Assembly: GCF_000282095.2 (NCBI RefSeq)
Contig: NZ_AKKC02000010.1
Location: 186,001-250,000 of the forward strand
Direction: 5' to 3'
Source: Rhizobium sp. CF080
Lineage (GTDB): Bacteria > Pseudomonadota > Alphaproteobacteria > Rhizobiales > Rhizobiaceae
Length of the DNA stretch: 64,000 nucleotides
Part shown: positions 50,953-60,389 of the stretch, one piece after another
Layout of the letters: every line of letters starts with the position of its first letter
Position numbering within the stretch: position 1 is the stretch's first letter
Program-made: the position numbers and the translations under genes
The notes under the pieces: generated by a model
The model's database searches: none
Seen by the model: only the letters and a program-made list of their open reading frames with translations
Told to the model about the DNA's origin: nothing

Positions 50953-51537
50953 TCAGCCGAAGATCAGCGATACGCCGAGAAGCGCGGTCGCTGCGCCGAG
51001 GATACGGGCGATATAAGGGCTGAACCGGGCGATGCCGAGGCCGAGTGCGATGCCGGCGGCATGCAGGAGGGCGGTGGCGATCATGAAGCCGATGCCGAAC
51101 TGCAATGCACCCGCGGACCCGAGTTCGCCGCCATGGGCGTGGCCGTGGAACAGCGCAAAAACGCCAACGACGGCAGCTGCCGCCGAAACCGGCAGTTTCA
51201 CCGCCGTTGCGACGAGCAGGCCCAGGCCGATCACCGAGGCGAGGATCGCCGGTTCGACGAAGGGGAGGCTGACGCCGCCAAGCGCGAGGAGGAAGCCGGC
51301 GGCCATCGTGCCGACGAAAGCCGAGGGGACGAACCACAGCGCCTTGCGGTTGCTGCCGCTCGCGATCTGCGCCGCCCAGAGGCCGACTGCGACCATGACC
51401 AGGATATGGTCGGCGCCAAAAAGCGGATGCGAGAATCCGGCCAGCAGCGAACCATGTTCCTCAGGGTTAAGATGGGCGAAGGCAGGTGCTGCTGCGGCGG
51501 CAAGAATGGCGGCGGTGAGCGAAAGGCGTTTCAGCAT
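50953..51537 (-). CDS. HupE/UreJ family protein
   Basis: A 194-residue integral membrane protein with a signal peptide (about 1-21, ending PAFA) and six to seven helices. The family motif HPLFGADHILVMVAVGLWA (HPxxGxDH) is intact, and a second His cluster FHGHAHGGEL lies near the middle. HupE and UreJ are nickel permeases serving hydrogenase or urease; others may handle cobalt. No hup or ure gene is next to it, so the metal is undetermined. It is divergent from the ClpP homologue. Confidence 0.9.
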   Translation of the reverse strand: MLKRLSLTAAILAAAAAPAFAHLNPEEHGSLLAGFSHPLFGADHILVMVAVGLWAAQIASGSNRKALWFVPSAFVGTMAAGFLLALGGVSLPFVEPAILASVIGLGLLVATAVKLPVSAAAAVVGVFALFHGHAHGGELGSAGALQFGIGFMIATALLHAAGIALGLGIARFSPYIARILGAATALLGVSLIFG

Positions 51538-51725
51538 TTGGGTCCCCTGGAAATTATGTGCATGCGGAATGGTATCGGAGGATAGGCAAGCGCTTTGTGG
51601 CTGTCCATCGGCAATTGCCGCGGCATGAGGCTCGGTACTACGTCATTCACCTTAGTCCGTGGAAGGTGCCGTCTTAGACTCTACGCTCCATTGTTTTACG
51701 GCGGCGAACACATTATGTCCGGTAT

Positions 51726-52343
51726 ATGAATCTGATGCAGGAGACTCTCAGCGTGCTCGACGACGAAGACGACAAGGACGACAAGACCAAGGAACTGCCG
51801 CTCGGCAAGGAAACGGAAGCGAATCTTTTCAAGTCGCGTTCGATCTTCATCTATGGAACGATTACCCAGGAACTGGCGCAGAAGGTCAATACGCAGCTCG
51901 TGGCGCTTGCCGCTGCCAGCGACGACGACATCCGCGTCTATGTGAGCTCGCCCGGCGGCCACGTGGAATCGGGCGACTCGATCCATGACATGATCAAGTT
52001 CATCAAGCCGAAGGTCTGGATGATCGGTACCGGCTGGGTCGCATCGGCCGGCGCGTTGATCTACGTGTCCGTTCCGAAGGAGCGCCGCATCTGCTTGCCG
52101 AACACCCGCTTCCTGCTTCATCAACCGTCCGGCGGCACCCGCGGCATGGCATCCGACATCGAGATCCAGGCCCGCGAAATCATCAAGATGAACGAGCGGC
52201 TGAACAGGATCATGGCCGAAGCCACTGGCCAGTCGGTCGAGAAGATCGCCGCCGACACGGACCGCGACTACTGGCTGTCCGCCGAAGAAGCCAAGGCTTA
52301 CGGCCTGGTTTCGCGGATCGTGACGTCGCAGAGCGAAATCTGA
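51726..52343 (+). CDS. ClpP-family serine protease (atypical paralogue)
   Basis: A 205-residue protein with the ClpP fold and a complete triad: Ser108 in GWVASAGALI, His132 in FLLHQPSGG and Asp181 in TDRDYWLSAEEAK. It differs from standard ClpP (usually GQAASMGA) and has an acidic N-terminus (DDEDDKDDKTKE) in place of the axial-loop sequence, so pairing with ClpA or ClpX is uncertain. Rhizobia carry several clpP copies; no Clp ATPase is adjacent here. A bidirectional terminator follows. Confidence 0.9.
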   Translation: MNLMQETLSVLDDEDDKDDKTKELPLGKETEANLFKSRSIFIYGTITQELAQKVNTQLVALAAASDDDIRVYVSSPGGHVESGDSIHDMIKFIKPKVWMIGTGWVASAGALIYVSVPKERRICLPNTRFLLHQPSGGTRGMASDIEIQAREIIKMNERLNRIMAEATGQSVEKIAADTDRDYWLSAEEAKAYGLVSRIVTSQSEI

Positions 52344-52365
52344 TCGTTCGCGGAAATCTGAATTG

Positions 52366-52402
52366 AAAAAGCCCCGCCGGCGAAATGTTGGCGGGGCTTT
52401 TT
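52366..52402. terminator. Bidirectional intrinsic terminator
   Basis: AAAAA-GCCCCGCC, an 11-base loop and GGCGGGGC-TTTTT: a strong stem with an A-run on one side and a T-run on the other. It serves the ClpP gene from the left and the MerR/ATPase gene from the right. Confidence 0.92.
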
Positions 52403-52473
52403 GTTGCGTGCCGGCTCGCGTTACCGCGGGTGGGCGCCTGCCGGACGACTGGCAGACTTTTCCGTCTGCGGGT

Positions 52474-53508
52474 TCAGGCCACCTGCGGACGCCAGGCGAT
52501 GACGCCTTCGGTGCGGGCGCGGACTTCGGGCGCGGCAAGGCAGGTGGCGACGGCCTCGTAACCCGGCGCACCCGGGATGGGCGCTACGCGGCTCGGAGGG
52601 CTGTGGTTGGCGGGGCAAAGGATGATCGCCTCGTCCTGGCCGACGGCGCCGAGATCGAGGATCGCCGAAGAGCGCGTCATGACGAAGAGCGGCCGGGCGC
52701 CGGGACCGCGATTGCGCAGGTATGCGGCGACCGCTTCCTGCGATGTCTGGTCCAGGCCGTGTTCGATCATGTCAATCACCGGGATCTGAACCCCCTCGGC
52801 TTCCAGCGCGACGACGAGGGCGGTGAGGGCAGGCGTCGCCACCGCTCCTTCGTCCAGAAGCCAGGCGAGTGCTTGCTCGACGCGCAACTTCAGTGCCGGA
52901 TCGGTTTCCATCCGTGCCCGGGCGTCGGCGGCGTCGTCCGCGGCACGGTCGAGGTCGACGAAGATCGCACCCGGCAGGTTTTCGGCGATTGCCTTGGCGA
53001 ACCGGGTCTTGCCGCTGCCGAGCGGGCCGATGATGTAGTTGACCGGTCTTATATCCCTGAGCTCGAAGTGTTCGCCGCCCCAGGGCCAGGGAAGGTCGAA
53101 AGCAGCCACGATCTCGGCCGCCGGCCACGCCAGCCGCGTCAGCTCGTGCATCTGGGGCGGTTCGCCGCCGGCAAGGCCCGCGCGCAGGCTGCGGACTTTT
53201 TCGACCGTCTCGGCGATCCTGCGGGCCTCCGTTTCGAGCCTCGCCTGATGGGCGGCAAGCGCGGGCGCGAGTTCCTGGGCATCGCCGCCCAGCACGCGGG
53301 CCACCTGCGCGAGGCTGAGGCCGAGGGCGCGTAATGCGGCGATCTCGGCGGCGCGGGCCATTTCAGCCGGGCCGTATGTCCGCCATCCGGCCGCGGTGCG
53401 GACAGGAGCGATCAGGCCGCGCTGTTCGTAGAGGCGCAGCGCCTTTGGGGATATGCCGAGCCGCTCGGCGGCGTCGGACGGGTTCAGATAGTGTGCGGAA
53501 GAACTCAA
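52474..53508 (-). CDS. MerR-type regulator fused to a P-loop ATPase domain
   Basis: A 344-residue protein from a TTG at 53508, five bases after GAGGTG; the frame's longer extension overlaps the gene at 53616 and is spurious. Residues 5-75 are a MerR helix-turn-helix (YLNPSDAAERLGISPKALRLYEQRGL; YGPAEMARAAEIAALRALGLSLAQVARVL), with the dimerising coiled coil to about 110. Instead of a small effector domain it continues to about 344 with an ATPase: Walker A GPLGSGKT at 161-168, a hydrophobic ARPLFVMTRSSAIL strand and a His/Pro-rich end. The ATPase part resembles ABC-type or AAA nucleotide-binding cores. MerR-ATPase fusions are unusual; the signal and target are unknown. Confidence 0.85.
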   Translation of the reverse strand: MSSSAHYLNPSDAAERLGISPKALRLYEQRGLIAPVRTAAGWRTYGPAEMARAAEIAALRALGLSLAQVARVLGGDAQELAPALAAHQARLETEARRIAETVEKVRSLRAGLAGGEPPQMHELTRLAWPAAEIVAAFDLPWPWGGEHFELRDIRPVNYIIGPLGSGKTRFAKAIAENLPGAIFVDLDRAADDAADARARMETDPALKLRVEQALAWLLDEGAVATPALTALVVALEAEGVQIPVIDMIEHGLDQTSQEAVAAYLRNRGPGARPLFVMTRSSAILDLGAVGQDEAIILCPANHSPPSRVAPIPGAPGYEAVATCLAAPEVRARTEGVIAWRPQVA

Positions 53509-53615
53509 GGAATCACCTCGTTGGTTGTTGACCGCTCCTCCTATCGGGGCAGCCCCAGGGGCCGGGTCAACAGGTGTCGTGCGAGGTTCTCGAATTTTCT
53601 TCGCGGGCAGCTCGT

Positions 53616-56312
53616 TTATTTCGAGATCGCTAGCGATGGTGCGAAGGGCGAGCGATTGCCGGCCTGCCAATCCGTCGCGAAGGCGATGAACTCGTTGGCG
53701 GGCATCGGCTTGGCGAAGACATAGCCCTGCAGCGTCTGGCAGCCGAGACTGCGCAGGATGTCCACATGCGCGACCGTCTCTACCCCTTCGGCAACGATCT
53801 CTATACCCTGCGAGCGGCCGATCTCGATGATCGAGGCGACCAGCCGGCGCTGCGAGCCGGCGGCTTCGAGCGGGGCGATCAGCTTGCGGTCGATCTTCAG
53901 CCGCTTGGGCCCGAGTTCGAGAAGGCTGACGATCGAGGCGTGGCCGGTGCCGAAATCGTCGATCTCGATCTCGATTCCGAGCGCCTTGAGGCTGAGTATG
54001 GCGGACCTCAGCTCCTTGTCCTGATCTTCGAAGGAGATCGATTCGAGAAGTTCGAACGACAGGGTTCCGGGGGTGATGGGCAATTCGGTCAGCCGCTTGA
54101 ACAGTCTTTCGTCCTTCAGGCGCTGCGCCGAGATGTTGACCGAGAGATGCGGGATGTCGAGCCCGAGGGCGCGCCATCTCGCATGCTGGAAGAGCGCCTT
54201 TTCGAGAATGATCGCATCGATATCGGCCGCCCGGTGCAGGCTTTCGGCGATCGCCAGGAACTTGTCCGGCGACAGCATGCCGCGTTTGGGATGCTGCCAG
54301 CGGGCCAGCGCCTCGACGCCGACGATGGCGAGCGAATGCGCATCGAACTGCGGCTGGAAGAACGGAACGATCTCGTCGCCTTCGAGTGCGGTCAGGAACT
54401 CGTCGGACATGCGCTTGCGCAGGACGGCGGCGGAGCGCAGTTCCTTGGAGAACACCTCGACTCGGTTGCGGCCGCGTTTCTTGGCCTCATAGAGTGCGAT
54501 GTCGGCATTGATCAGCAGCTGGCTCAGCTCCTCGCCAGTCTCGCTCTGGCAGGCGATCCCGGCGCTGCAGCCGATGCGACATTGATGCCCGCCGATATCG
54601 ATGGGGCGGGCAAGGGTGCTGACGATCGACTGGGCAAGGTATTCGGCCCGGCGCTGCGGTTCCGCGCCCCCAGTCACGACGACGAACTCGTCGCCGCCGA
54701 TGCGTGAGGCGAACTCGTCGTGGTCGATGAGTTCGAGCAGGCGGGACGTGGCTGCCTTCAGGACCGCATCGCCGGCCGCATGGCCGAGCGTGTCGTTGAC
54801 TTCCTTGAAGCGGTCGAGATCGATGTGGATGAATGCCAGCCGGTGATCCGCGGGCTGGCTTTGTCCGGCGATCATGAACTGGTCGAGGAAGCGTCGGTTT
54901 GGCAGGCCCGTCAAGGCGTCGTGTAGCGATTGATGCTCGAGCGTGCGCCTTGCCGAGCGCAATTCGTCGTTCTGCAGCTCGGCCTTCGTCTGCGCCAGCC
55001 GCAGTTCGGAATGCAGCGTGACGTCCCTGGTGACGTCCCAATTGGCGCCGACCATGCGCTTGACGCCGCTCGTGGTCCGGTAGGTGGCGCCGTGGGCACG
55101 GATGTGGCGAATCTCACCTTTGCCGGACACGACGCGAAACTCGGTGCGGTAGCTCGTTTCATCCCTGAGCGCCTGGCGGAAGCAGATTTCGGCAGCTTCC
55201 CTGTCGTCGGAATGCAGCGCATTGCGCCAATCCGTGTATTCGAGGACATCGCTGTCCGGCGGCGCGTCATAGAGTTCGCGCATGCGCTGGTCCCAGATCA
55301 GCGTGTCGCTCGAAGGTTCATATTCCCAGACGCCGACGCCCGAGGCCTGAAGCGCCAGTTCGAGGCGCTGGGACAGCGTTTCCAGCTGTTCCTCGCGCTG
55401 CTGCAGGGTGAGGATGTGGCCGTGGCGCTGCTTCATCAGCAGGCCCGCCCAGAGAAGCGGTGCGGCGATGCAGAAGGCAATCAGAAGGGCGGTGACCCGG
55501 AAGCCGACCATGTCCGGTGGCGAGGCCTGCCATCCGCCTTTGGGGACTGCGGCGAGGTACCAGGTGTCGTAACCGAGCTCGATCCTCGATTTGACGGGGT
55601 CTTGCGAAAATACGTCCCGGTTTCCGAGAAAGATGTCGTGCTCTGCGGGGATGGGCCGCTGCGAGATCGCGATGTCCAGCGCCTGGCGCTGGGTGTTGAC
55701 ATTGCTGTCCTTGTAAAGCCGGTCGAGATCGATGACCGCCGAAACGACACCCCAGAACCGGCCGTTGGCAAGCGAGAAGACCGGATAACGGGCAATCAGC
55801 CCCTGGCCGCCCTGGACCAGGTTGACCGGACCGGTGATGACGAGCGTCCGCCTCTCGACGGCCCTCATCACGGCATCCCTCTGCAGCTCGTTGGTGCGGT
55901 AGTCGAGGCCGAGGCTCTTCTTGTTCGGCTCCTCGGGATAGACCAGGCTGATCACCAGATCCTTGGCGCCGGCGATATTGCGCATCTGCGAGGGAACGCT
56001 GAAAATCCGCTCCGAAAGTGCGGTGAATTGCGGCTGGTTGATGTTCGGGTTGGCGGCAATCGCGGCGACCAGTCCGTAGATCAGGTTGACGTTGCCGTGA
56101 ATATTGGTCTCAAGGCTCGCGGCCACCCGGGCGAGCTGCTCGGCTGCCTTGACCTGCTGGGCCACGTGGTACTGCTCGCGTTTCTCGATGTCGGCGCGAA
56201 CGATCCCGACCAGCACTCCGGCAACAGCCAGGATGGCCGGGAAGAAATAGCCGAGGCCGAAGAACTGAAGACGGGACGATTTCGATTTCGTTATGAATGG
56301 CAGCGAGATCAT
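53616..56312 (-). CDS. Membrane CHASE-PAS-GGDEF-EAL protein (c-di-GMP turnover)
   Basis: An 898-residue protein. A membrane helix (about 18-42) and another (about 273-296) bound a periplasmic CHASE domain (YRTNELQRDAVMRAVERRTLV; GPVNLVQGGQGLIARYPVF). A PAS (about 320-435), a GGDEF with intact RIGGDEFVVV (cyclase site), and an EAL with VGVEALARWQHP and DDFGTGHASI follow. Both catalytic motifs look complete, so it may make and break c-di-GMP in response to a periplasmic ligand. It is 107 bp from the MerR/ATPase gene. Confidence 0.95.
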   Translation of the reverse strand: MISLPFITKSKSSRLQFFGLGYFFPAILAVAGVLVGIVRADIEKREQYHVAQQVKAAEQLARVAASLETNIHGNVNLIYGLVAAIAANPNINQPQFTALSERIFSVPSQMRNIAGAKDLVISLVYPEEPNKKSLGLDYRTNELQRDAVMRAVERRTLVITGPVNLVQGGQGLIARYPVFSLANGRFWGVVSAVIDLDRLYKDSNVNTQRQALDIAISQRPIPAEHDIFLGNRDVFSQDPVKSRIELGYDTWYLAAVPKGGWQASPPDMVGFRVTALLIAFCIAAPLLWAGLLMKQRHGHILTLQQREEQLETLSQRLELALQASGVGVWEYEPSSDTLIWDQRMRELYDAPPDSDVLEYTDWRNALHSDDREAAEICFRQALRDETSYRTEFRVVSGKGEIRHIRAHGATYRTTSGVKRMVGANWDVTRDVTLHSELRLAQTKAELQNDELRSARRTLEHQSLHDALTGLPNRRFLDQFMIAGQSQPADHRLAFIHIDLDRFKEVNDTLGHAAGDAVLKAATSRLLELIDHDEFASRIGGDEFVVVTGGAEPQRRAEYLAQSIVSTLARPIDIGGHQCRIGCSAGIACQSETGEELSQLLINADIALYEAKKRGRNRVEVFSKELRSAAVLRKRMSDEFLTALEGDEIVPFFQPQFDAHSLAIVGVEALARWQHPKRGMLSPDKFLAIAESLHRAADIDAIILEKALFQHARWRALGLDIPHLSVNISAQRLKDERLFKRLTELPITPGTLSFELLESISFEDQDKELRSAILSLKALGIEIEIDDFGTGHASIVSLLELGPKRLKIDRKLIAPLEAAGSQRRLVASIIEIGRSQGIEIVAEGVETVAHVDILRSLGCQTLQGYVFAKPMPANEFIAFATDWQAGNRSPFAPSLAISK

Positions 56313-56502
56313 GGGGATTTCCGGTGGTATCCCCCACTGTCGCCGACAAGCTTTAAGATTGTCTAATTTATCGCCGTATCGCTTGGATTAGGTGTCTATA
56401 GCGACGATCCAAGGACCGGCACGGCGGGAACAACGCTTGCCGCATCGACTATTGCCACCTGGCGCTCCTCAGGGAGGACATCTTTCGCGTCATCTGGGGT
56501 GC

Positions 56503-57474
56503 CTATACCGGGGCGCGCTCCGGCGCGCCCGGCCGGCGACCGTAGACGGCGACGGAATCGTATTTCTTCTCGTCGGAGGCCAAGGCCGTAGAAAGAAGAA
56601 GCTGGATCGACCGCAGCACCGTATGCCGGCGGCCCAAAGGATGGGCGGTATATTGGCGGGTTCGGTCGTAGATCGAGGCCTCCCATTGCCGCCAGCTCGC
56701 ATGGTGGTGGCGGGTATAACCCATGTATTGGAAGCTGGAGAAGGTGAAGCCGCTGAGGCTGATCGCCTTGCGGAGACAGGCGGGCGTGAAGAAGTGGAGA
56801 TGACGCGGCGCGTCGAACATGGCCGAGCAGACGCCGAGGCTTTTGAAATGGGTGGCCGCGCAGTTGGGCACTTCGCAGAACAGCATCCCACCCGGACGCG
56901 TCAGGAAGAAGGCCTTCTGCAGCGCCAGGCTCGGATCGCGGCAATGTTCCAGCACATGGGACATGATCACGAGATCGTAGCTCTGTCCTTTGAGATCGGC
57001 CGGAAGCTCCTCGCAGGTGCCCGCAAGCACCGTGATGCCCGCCTTGGCCGCCTCGGCTCTTGCCGCTGCATCCGGGTCGACGCCGATGACGTTGAAGCCG
57101 AGCGGCTTGAAACGGCCGAGGAGTTCACCGCCGCCGCAACCGAGGTCGCAGATCGAGGCGCCTGGCGGCAGATCCTTGGCGATGCGCTCGGGATCGAGTG
57201 ACTGGCCCTTGTCGAAGCGCCAGGCGATGTGGTGCAACGCCCTGTCGAGGAGGGTCGGATTGACCTCCGCGAGATGGCTCTGCCCGTGGGTGTAATATTG
57301 GGCGGTATCATAAAAGGACGGAATTTCTTCCGAGCTGGGCATGGGGCTGACGGCGCCCAGCCCGCATTCCGTGCAGACGACGAAGTCCTTATGGGTGTTT
57401 TCGGTGCCCTTGATCGGGTCGAGTGGCATATGCGTCCACGGGGCAGTCTGCCCACCGCAGGAAAAGCAGGTCAT
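56503..57474 (-). CDS. SAM-dependent methyltransferase with N-terminal zinc-ribbon-like motif
   Basis: A 323-residue protein. Cys3/Cys6 and Cys34/Cys37 (CFSCGG and VVCTECG) form a putative zinc ribbon. The class I methyltransferase core has ICDLGCGGGELLGRF (about 106-120), the acidic end of strand 2 in VIGVDPD, and VIMSHVLEHCRDPS. The pattern is seen in methyltransferases of polysaccharide or lipopolysaccharide modification, where the substrate is a nucleotide sugar or a lipid sugar. It stands between two GGDEF genes; surface-polysaccharide change would fit that context but is inference. Confidence 0.87.
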   Translation of the reverse strand: MTCFSCGGQTAPWTHMPLDPIKGTENTHKDFVVCTECGLGAVSPMPSSEEIPSFYDTAQYYTHGQSHLAEVNPTLLDRALHHIAWRFDKGQSLDPERIAKDLPPGASICDLGCGGGELLGRFKPLGFNVIGVDPDAAARAEAAKAGITVLAGTCEELPADLKGQSYDLVIMSHVLEHCRDPSLALQKAFFLTRPGGMLFCEVPNCAATHFKSLGVCSAMFDAPRHLHFFTPACLRKAISLSGFTFSSFQYMGYTRHHHASWRQWEASIYDRTRQYTAHPLGRRHTVLRSIQLLLSTALASDEKKYDSVAVYGRRPGAPERAPV

Positions 57475-57654
57475 CTCGTGCTCCGGCCAAAGATAGCCGC
57501 AATTTGCCGAGGATGCCGATCTTCAACAACATGCCCAAAATGATGATCTACCGATGGGGTATGTGGTTAAGTTTGGGAATGGCCCTCGCTAGTCCGCATG
57601 CGTCGCAGGTGCACACAACTCCGTTTCTGTACCGGAAGGGGGATTTCGGCGTGG

Positions 57655-58605
57655 CTATACTGCGTTGACCCGGTTCCTGCCGGCACGCTTGGAACGGTAG
57701 AGGCCGTCGTCGGCACGCTTCAGAATGTCCTCGGAGGAGGCATCCGTGGGCAGGAATTCACTCAAGCCGCCGCTGATCGTGGCATGATGGCCAAGCGTCT
57801 CCCGGACCTCCGTGGCGACGCGCTGGCGCAGCCGGTTGGCGATGACAGTGCCGTGCTCCTGGCGGGTGGCGGGCATGACCACGACGAATTCGTCGCCGCC
57901 GAGGCGGGCCAGGAAATCGGTCTTGCGCAATTCCTGGCGACAGACGCCGGCGATCGCCTTCAGAACCGCATCGCCCATCGCATGCCCAAGCTCGTCGTTG
58001 ACGGTCTTGAAATGGTCGATGTCGAACATGAAGACCGATGACGGGATATGCTCCTCGCGAAAGAGCTCGAATTTCAGGGCGAGCACGTCCATCAGCTTGC
58101 GGCGATTGAAGAAGCCGGTCAGCGCATCGGTTTCGCTCTGATGGCGCAACTGGTTCTCGACGGCGTTCTTTTCCGTGATGTTGCTGGCGACCCAGACGAC
58201 CGCATCCTCGCCGTCGACCTGGAAATCGAGCGCCTGGACGCGGCCTTCAAACCAGATCGCGTGGTCGGGACCATCCGCCTCCAGTCCCTTCACGTCGCTG
58301 CCGGAGAGGCTGTATTCGACGATATGCAGGGAACGCGAGGCGAGCGCCTTTTCGATTTCCCGTACGAAGCGGTGCGCCTTCTCGAAGACGAGGACGTCAT
58401 GGACGCTCTTGCCGACGAGATTGCTGCCGTCATGATAGTAGCGGGTGTCCTTGCCGCCGAAGAGGGCGGCATAACGGCCGCTCCGGGTCAGGACGAAACA
58501 GGGATCCGGGAGCGCCGACAGAATGAAATAGAGCTGATCGCGGGAAAAGCAGGTTTCCTGTCCGATCTCGATACTTGGCGCTTGGTGAGCTGGCGATGCC
58601 GTCAT
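57655..58605 (-). CDS. PAS-GGDEF diguanylate cyclase
   Basis: A 316-residue soluble protein from the ATG at 58605 (MTASPAHQAP). An N-terminal PAS (about 25-140) is followed by a GGDEF domain (about 155-312) with the DALTGFFNRRKL start, intact FLARLGGDEFVVVMP site and a C-terminal ADDGLYRSKRAGRNRV. No inhibitory RxxD is evident just upstream of GGDEF. It should make c-di-GMP in response to the PAS signal, near a CHASE-GGDEF-EAL protein in the same region. Confidence 0.92.
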   Translation of the reverse strand: MTASPAHQAPSIEIGQETCFSRDQLYFILSALPDPCFVLTRSGRYAALFGGKDTRYYHDGSNLVGKSVHDVLVFEKAHRFVREIEKALASRSLHIVEYSLSGSDVKGLEADGPDHAIWFEGRVQALDFQVDGEDAVVWVASNITEKNAVENQLRHQSETDALTGFFNRRKLMDVLALKFELFREEHIPSSVFMFDIDHFKTVNDELGHAMGDAVLKAIAGVCRQELRKTDFLARLGGDEFVVVMPATRQEHGTVIANRLRQRVATEVRETLGHHATISGGLSEFLPTDASSEDILKRADDGLYRSKRAGRNRVNAV

Positions 58606-58888
58606 TGAGTTCCCGGGGCGTTCGATGCGATCCGGACTGCGTGGCCGGACCGACCGGAAGCAACGGGCGCACGGTTCCGATGCTATCGCCAAACTCCTTC
58701 GAAATTATCAACAGATGCGAATATTCGCAGACATGAAGAGAGGGAGGCTGGCGCCGCGGCAAGGGCAAATGGCCGGCGGCGCCCAAGGCTTTCCGCCTCG
58801 GCCGTACCCTTTTGCTGCAAAGGCGCCTTGCCTTTGCGGGCAGGCTCATGCTCGATTGTGCCTTTCGAATTCACGAGTCCCCGCCCGT

Positions 58889-60067
58889 ATGCTCAAGGAT
58901 TTTTCCGTTTCGGCCCTGATGATGGGGCTGCTCACAGCCTTTGTCGGGTTCATCAGCTCATTTGCGGTCATCATGCAGGGGCTGCAGGCGATGGGTGCGA
59001 CCGCGCCGGAAATCGCCTCGGCGCTTTTGGCGCAATCGATCTCCATGGGCTTGCTGGCAATCGTGTTTTCGAGCTGGTACCGGATGCCGATCAGCATCGC
59101 CTGGTCGACGCCGGGTGCGGCGCTGCTGTCCGGCATCAGCATGATCGAAGGCGGGTTCCCGGCCGTCGTCGGCGCCTTCGTGGTCTGCGGCGTGCTGATC
59201 ATTCTCTCCGGCCTGTTCCGGCCGCTCAGCCGGGCGATCCGGCTGATCCCGGCACCGCTTGCCAACGCCATGCTCGCCGGTATCCTGCTCAGCCTCTGCC
59301 TCGCGCCGGTGAAGGCCGTCGCCTTCAATGCAGCGCTCGGCCTGCCGATCGTGCTGACCTGGATGGTCGTGGTTTCCAGGTGGCGGCTGTGGGCGGTGCC
59401 GGCCTCGCTCGGTGCGCTGGTCCTGGTGCTGATCTTCGGCGTCGACCTTGCCCCGGATGCGATGGCGCAGATCGGTGCGGCGATCCACCCGGACCTCACC
59501 TTCATCACGCCGGTCTTCACTCTGCACGGGGCGATCTCGGTGGCGCTGCCGCTCTTCATCGTCACCATGGCCTCGCAGAACATTCCCGGCATCGCGATCA
59601 TGAAGGTGCATCACTACGAGCCGCCGCCGGGCGTTCTGTTTGCCGGCACCGGCATCTTCTCGATCCTCGGCGGGCTGGTCGGTGGCGTGCCGGTCAACCT
59701 GGCGGCGATCACCGCGGCGATGTGCGCCAGCGAGGATGCCCACCCCGATCCCGCTAAACGCTACTGGGCGGCGATCGTCGCCGGCTTCGGTTACATCGTG
59801 TTCGGCCTGATCGCCGGCGGCATCATCGCCTTCGTGTCGTTGGCGCCGCCAATCCTGTTACAGGCGGTGGCGGGGCTCGGCCTGATCGGCGCCTTTTCCA
59901 ACGCGGCCTTTGCCGCTTATCGCGAGCCGCAGACGCGGGAAGCTGCGGCGATCACCTTCCTCGTGACGGCGTCGGGCCTCTCGTTCGCAGGCATTTCCGG
60001 CGCCTTCTGGGGGCTTGTCGCGGGTGGCGTGATGATGGGATTGCAGCGGGTGGTAAAAAACACCTAA
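58889..60067 (+). CDS. BenE family transporter
   Basis: A 392-residue membrane protein of about 12 helices. The start at 58889 (MLKDFSVSALMMGLLTAFVGF) lacks a clear ribosome site, and upstream Met codons are in frame. The helix pattern and the central MASQNIPGIAIMKVHHYEPPPG motif identify the BenE (benzoate:H+ symporter) family, named for benzoate uptake, though members also transport other acids. No benzoate catabolic gene is near, so the substrate is unknown. Divergent from the PAS-GGDEF gene. Confidence 0.9.
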   Translation: MLKDFSVSALMMGLLTAFVGFISSFAVIMQGLQAMGATAPEIASALLAQSISMGLLAIVFSSWYRMPISIAWSTPGAALLSGISMIEGGFPAVVGAFVVCGVLIILSGLFRPLSRAIRLIPAPLANAMLAGILLSLCLAPVKAVAFNAALGLPIVLTWMVVVSRWRLWAVPASLGALVLVLIFGVDLAPDAMAQIGAAIHPDLTFITPVFTLHGAISVALPLFIVTMASQNIPGIAIMKVHHYEPPPGVLFAGTGIFSILGGLVGGVPVNLAAITAAMCASEDAHPDPAKRYWAAIVAGFGYIVFGLIAGGIIAFVSLAPPILLQAVAGLGLIGAFSNAAFAAYREPQTREAAAITFLVTASGLSFAGISGAFWGLVAGGVMMGLQRVVKNT

Positions 60068-60141
60068 TATTCTTCAGGTTGTATTTTTCACCTTCCAGAT
60101 CATTTCTGTGTGGCGAGCACGGGAAATGGAAAGGCAGCATT

Positions 60142-60384
60142 ATGAAGACCATCACAGCCGCGGAACTTGATGAGAAGTTCGACAACGGCGAGGACATCAG
60201 CGAATATGTGGATTAGTCGAAGGCTACTCGTCCGGGGTTAGAACCCCAGCGTGTCGATATCGATCTGCCGGCCTGGATGCTGCGCGATCTGGATAAGGAG
60301 GCGGAACGGCTCGGCGTGACGCGCGAGTCTCTCGTGACACAGTGGATCACGGAACGACTTGAGATCTCTCGTCAATCAAAATAG
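60142..60384 (+). pseudogene. BrnA-type antitoxin gene with an in-frame amber codon
   Basis: From the ATG at 60142 the frame reads MKTITAAELDEKFDNGEDIS then EYVD, then TAG (60214-60216), then SKATRPGLEPQRVDIDLPAW and on with MLRDLDKEAERLGVTRESLV, ending at TAG 60382-60384. The BrnA/CopG antitoxin pattern expects Trp (TGG) at the amber position, so one base change (TGG to TAG) inactivates it. The ribbon-helix-helix part is downstream of the stop. GGAAAG precedes the ATG. No BrnT toxin gene is found on either side, so it is an orphan, decaying antitoxin. Confidence 0.78.
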
Positions 60385-60389
60385 CCTAC

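Noticed and set aside
53509..54177. N-terminal extension of the MerR/ATPase frame
   Set aside because: It overlaps the EAL part of the gene at 53616 in antisense-free but shadow-frame fashion and is Arg-rich noise; MerR proteins begin near the TTG at 53508.
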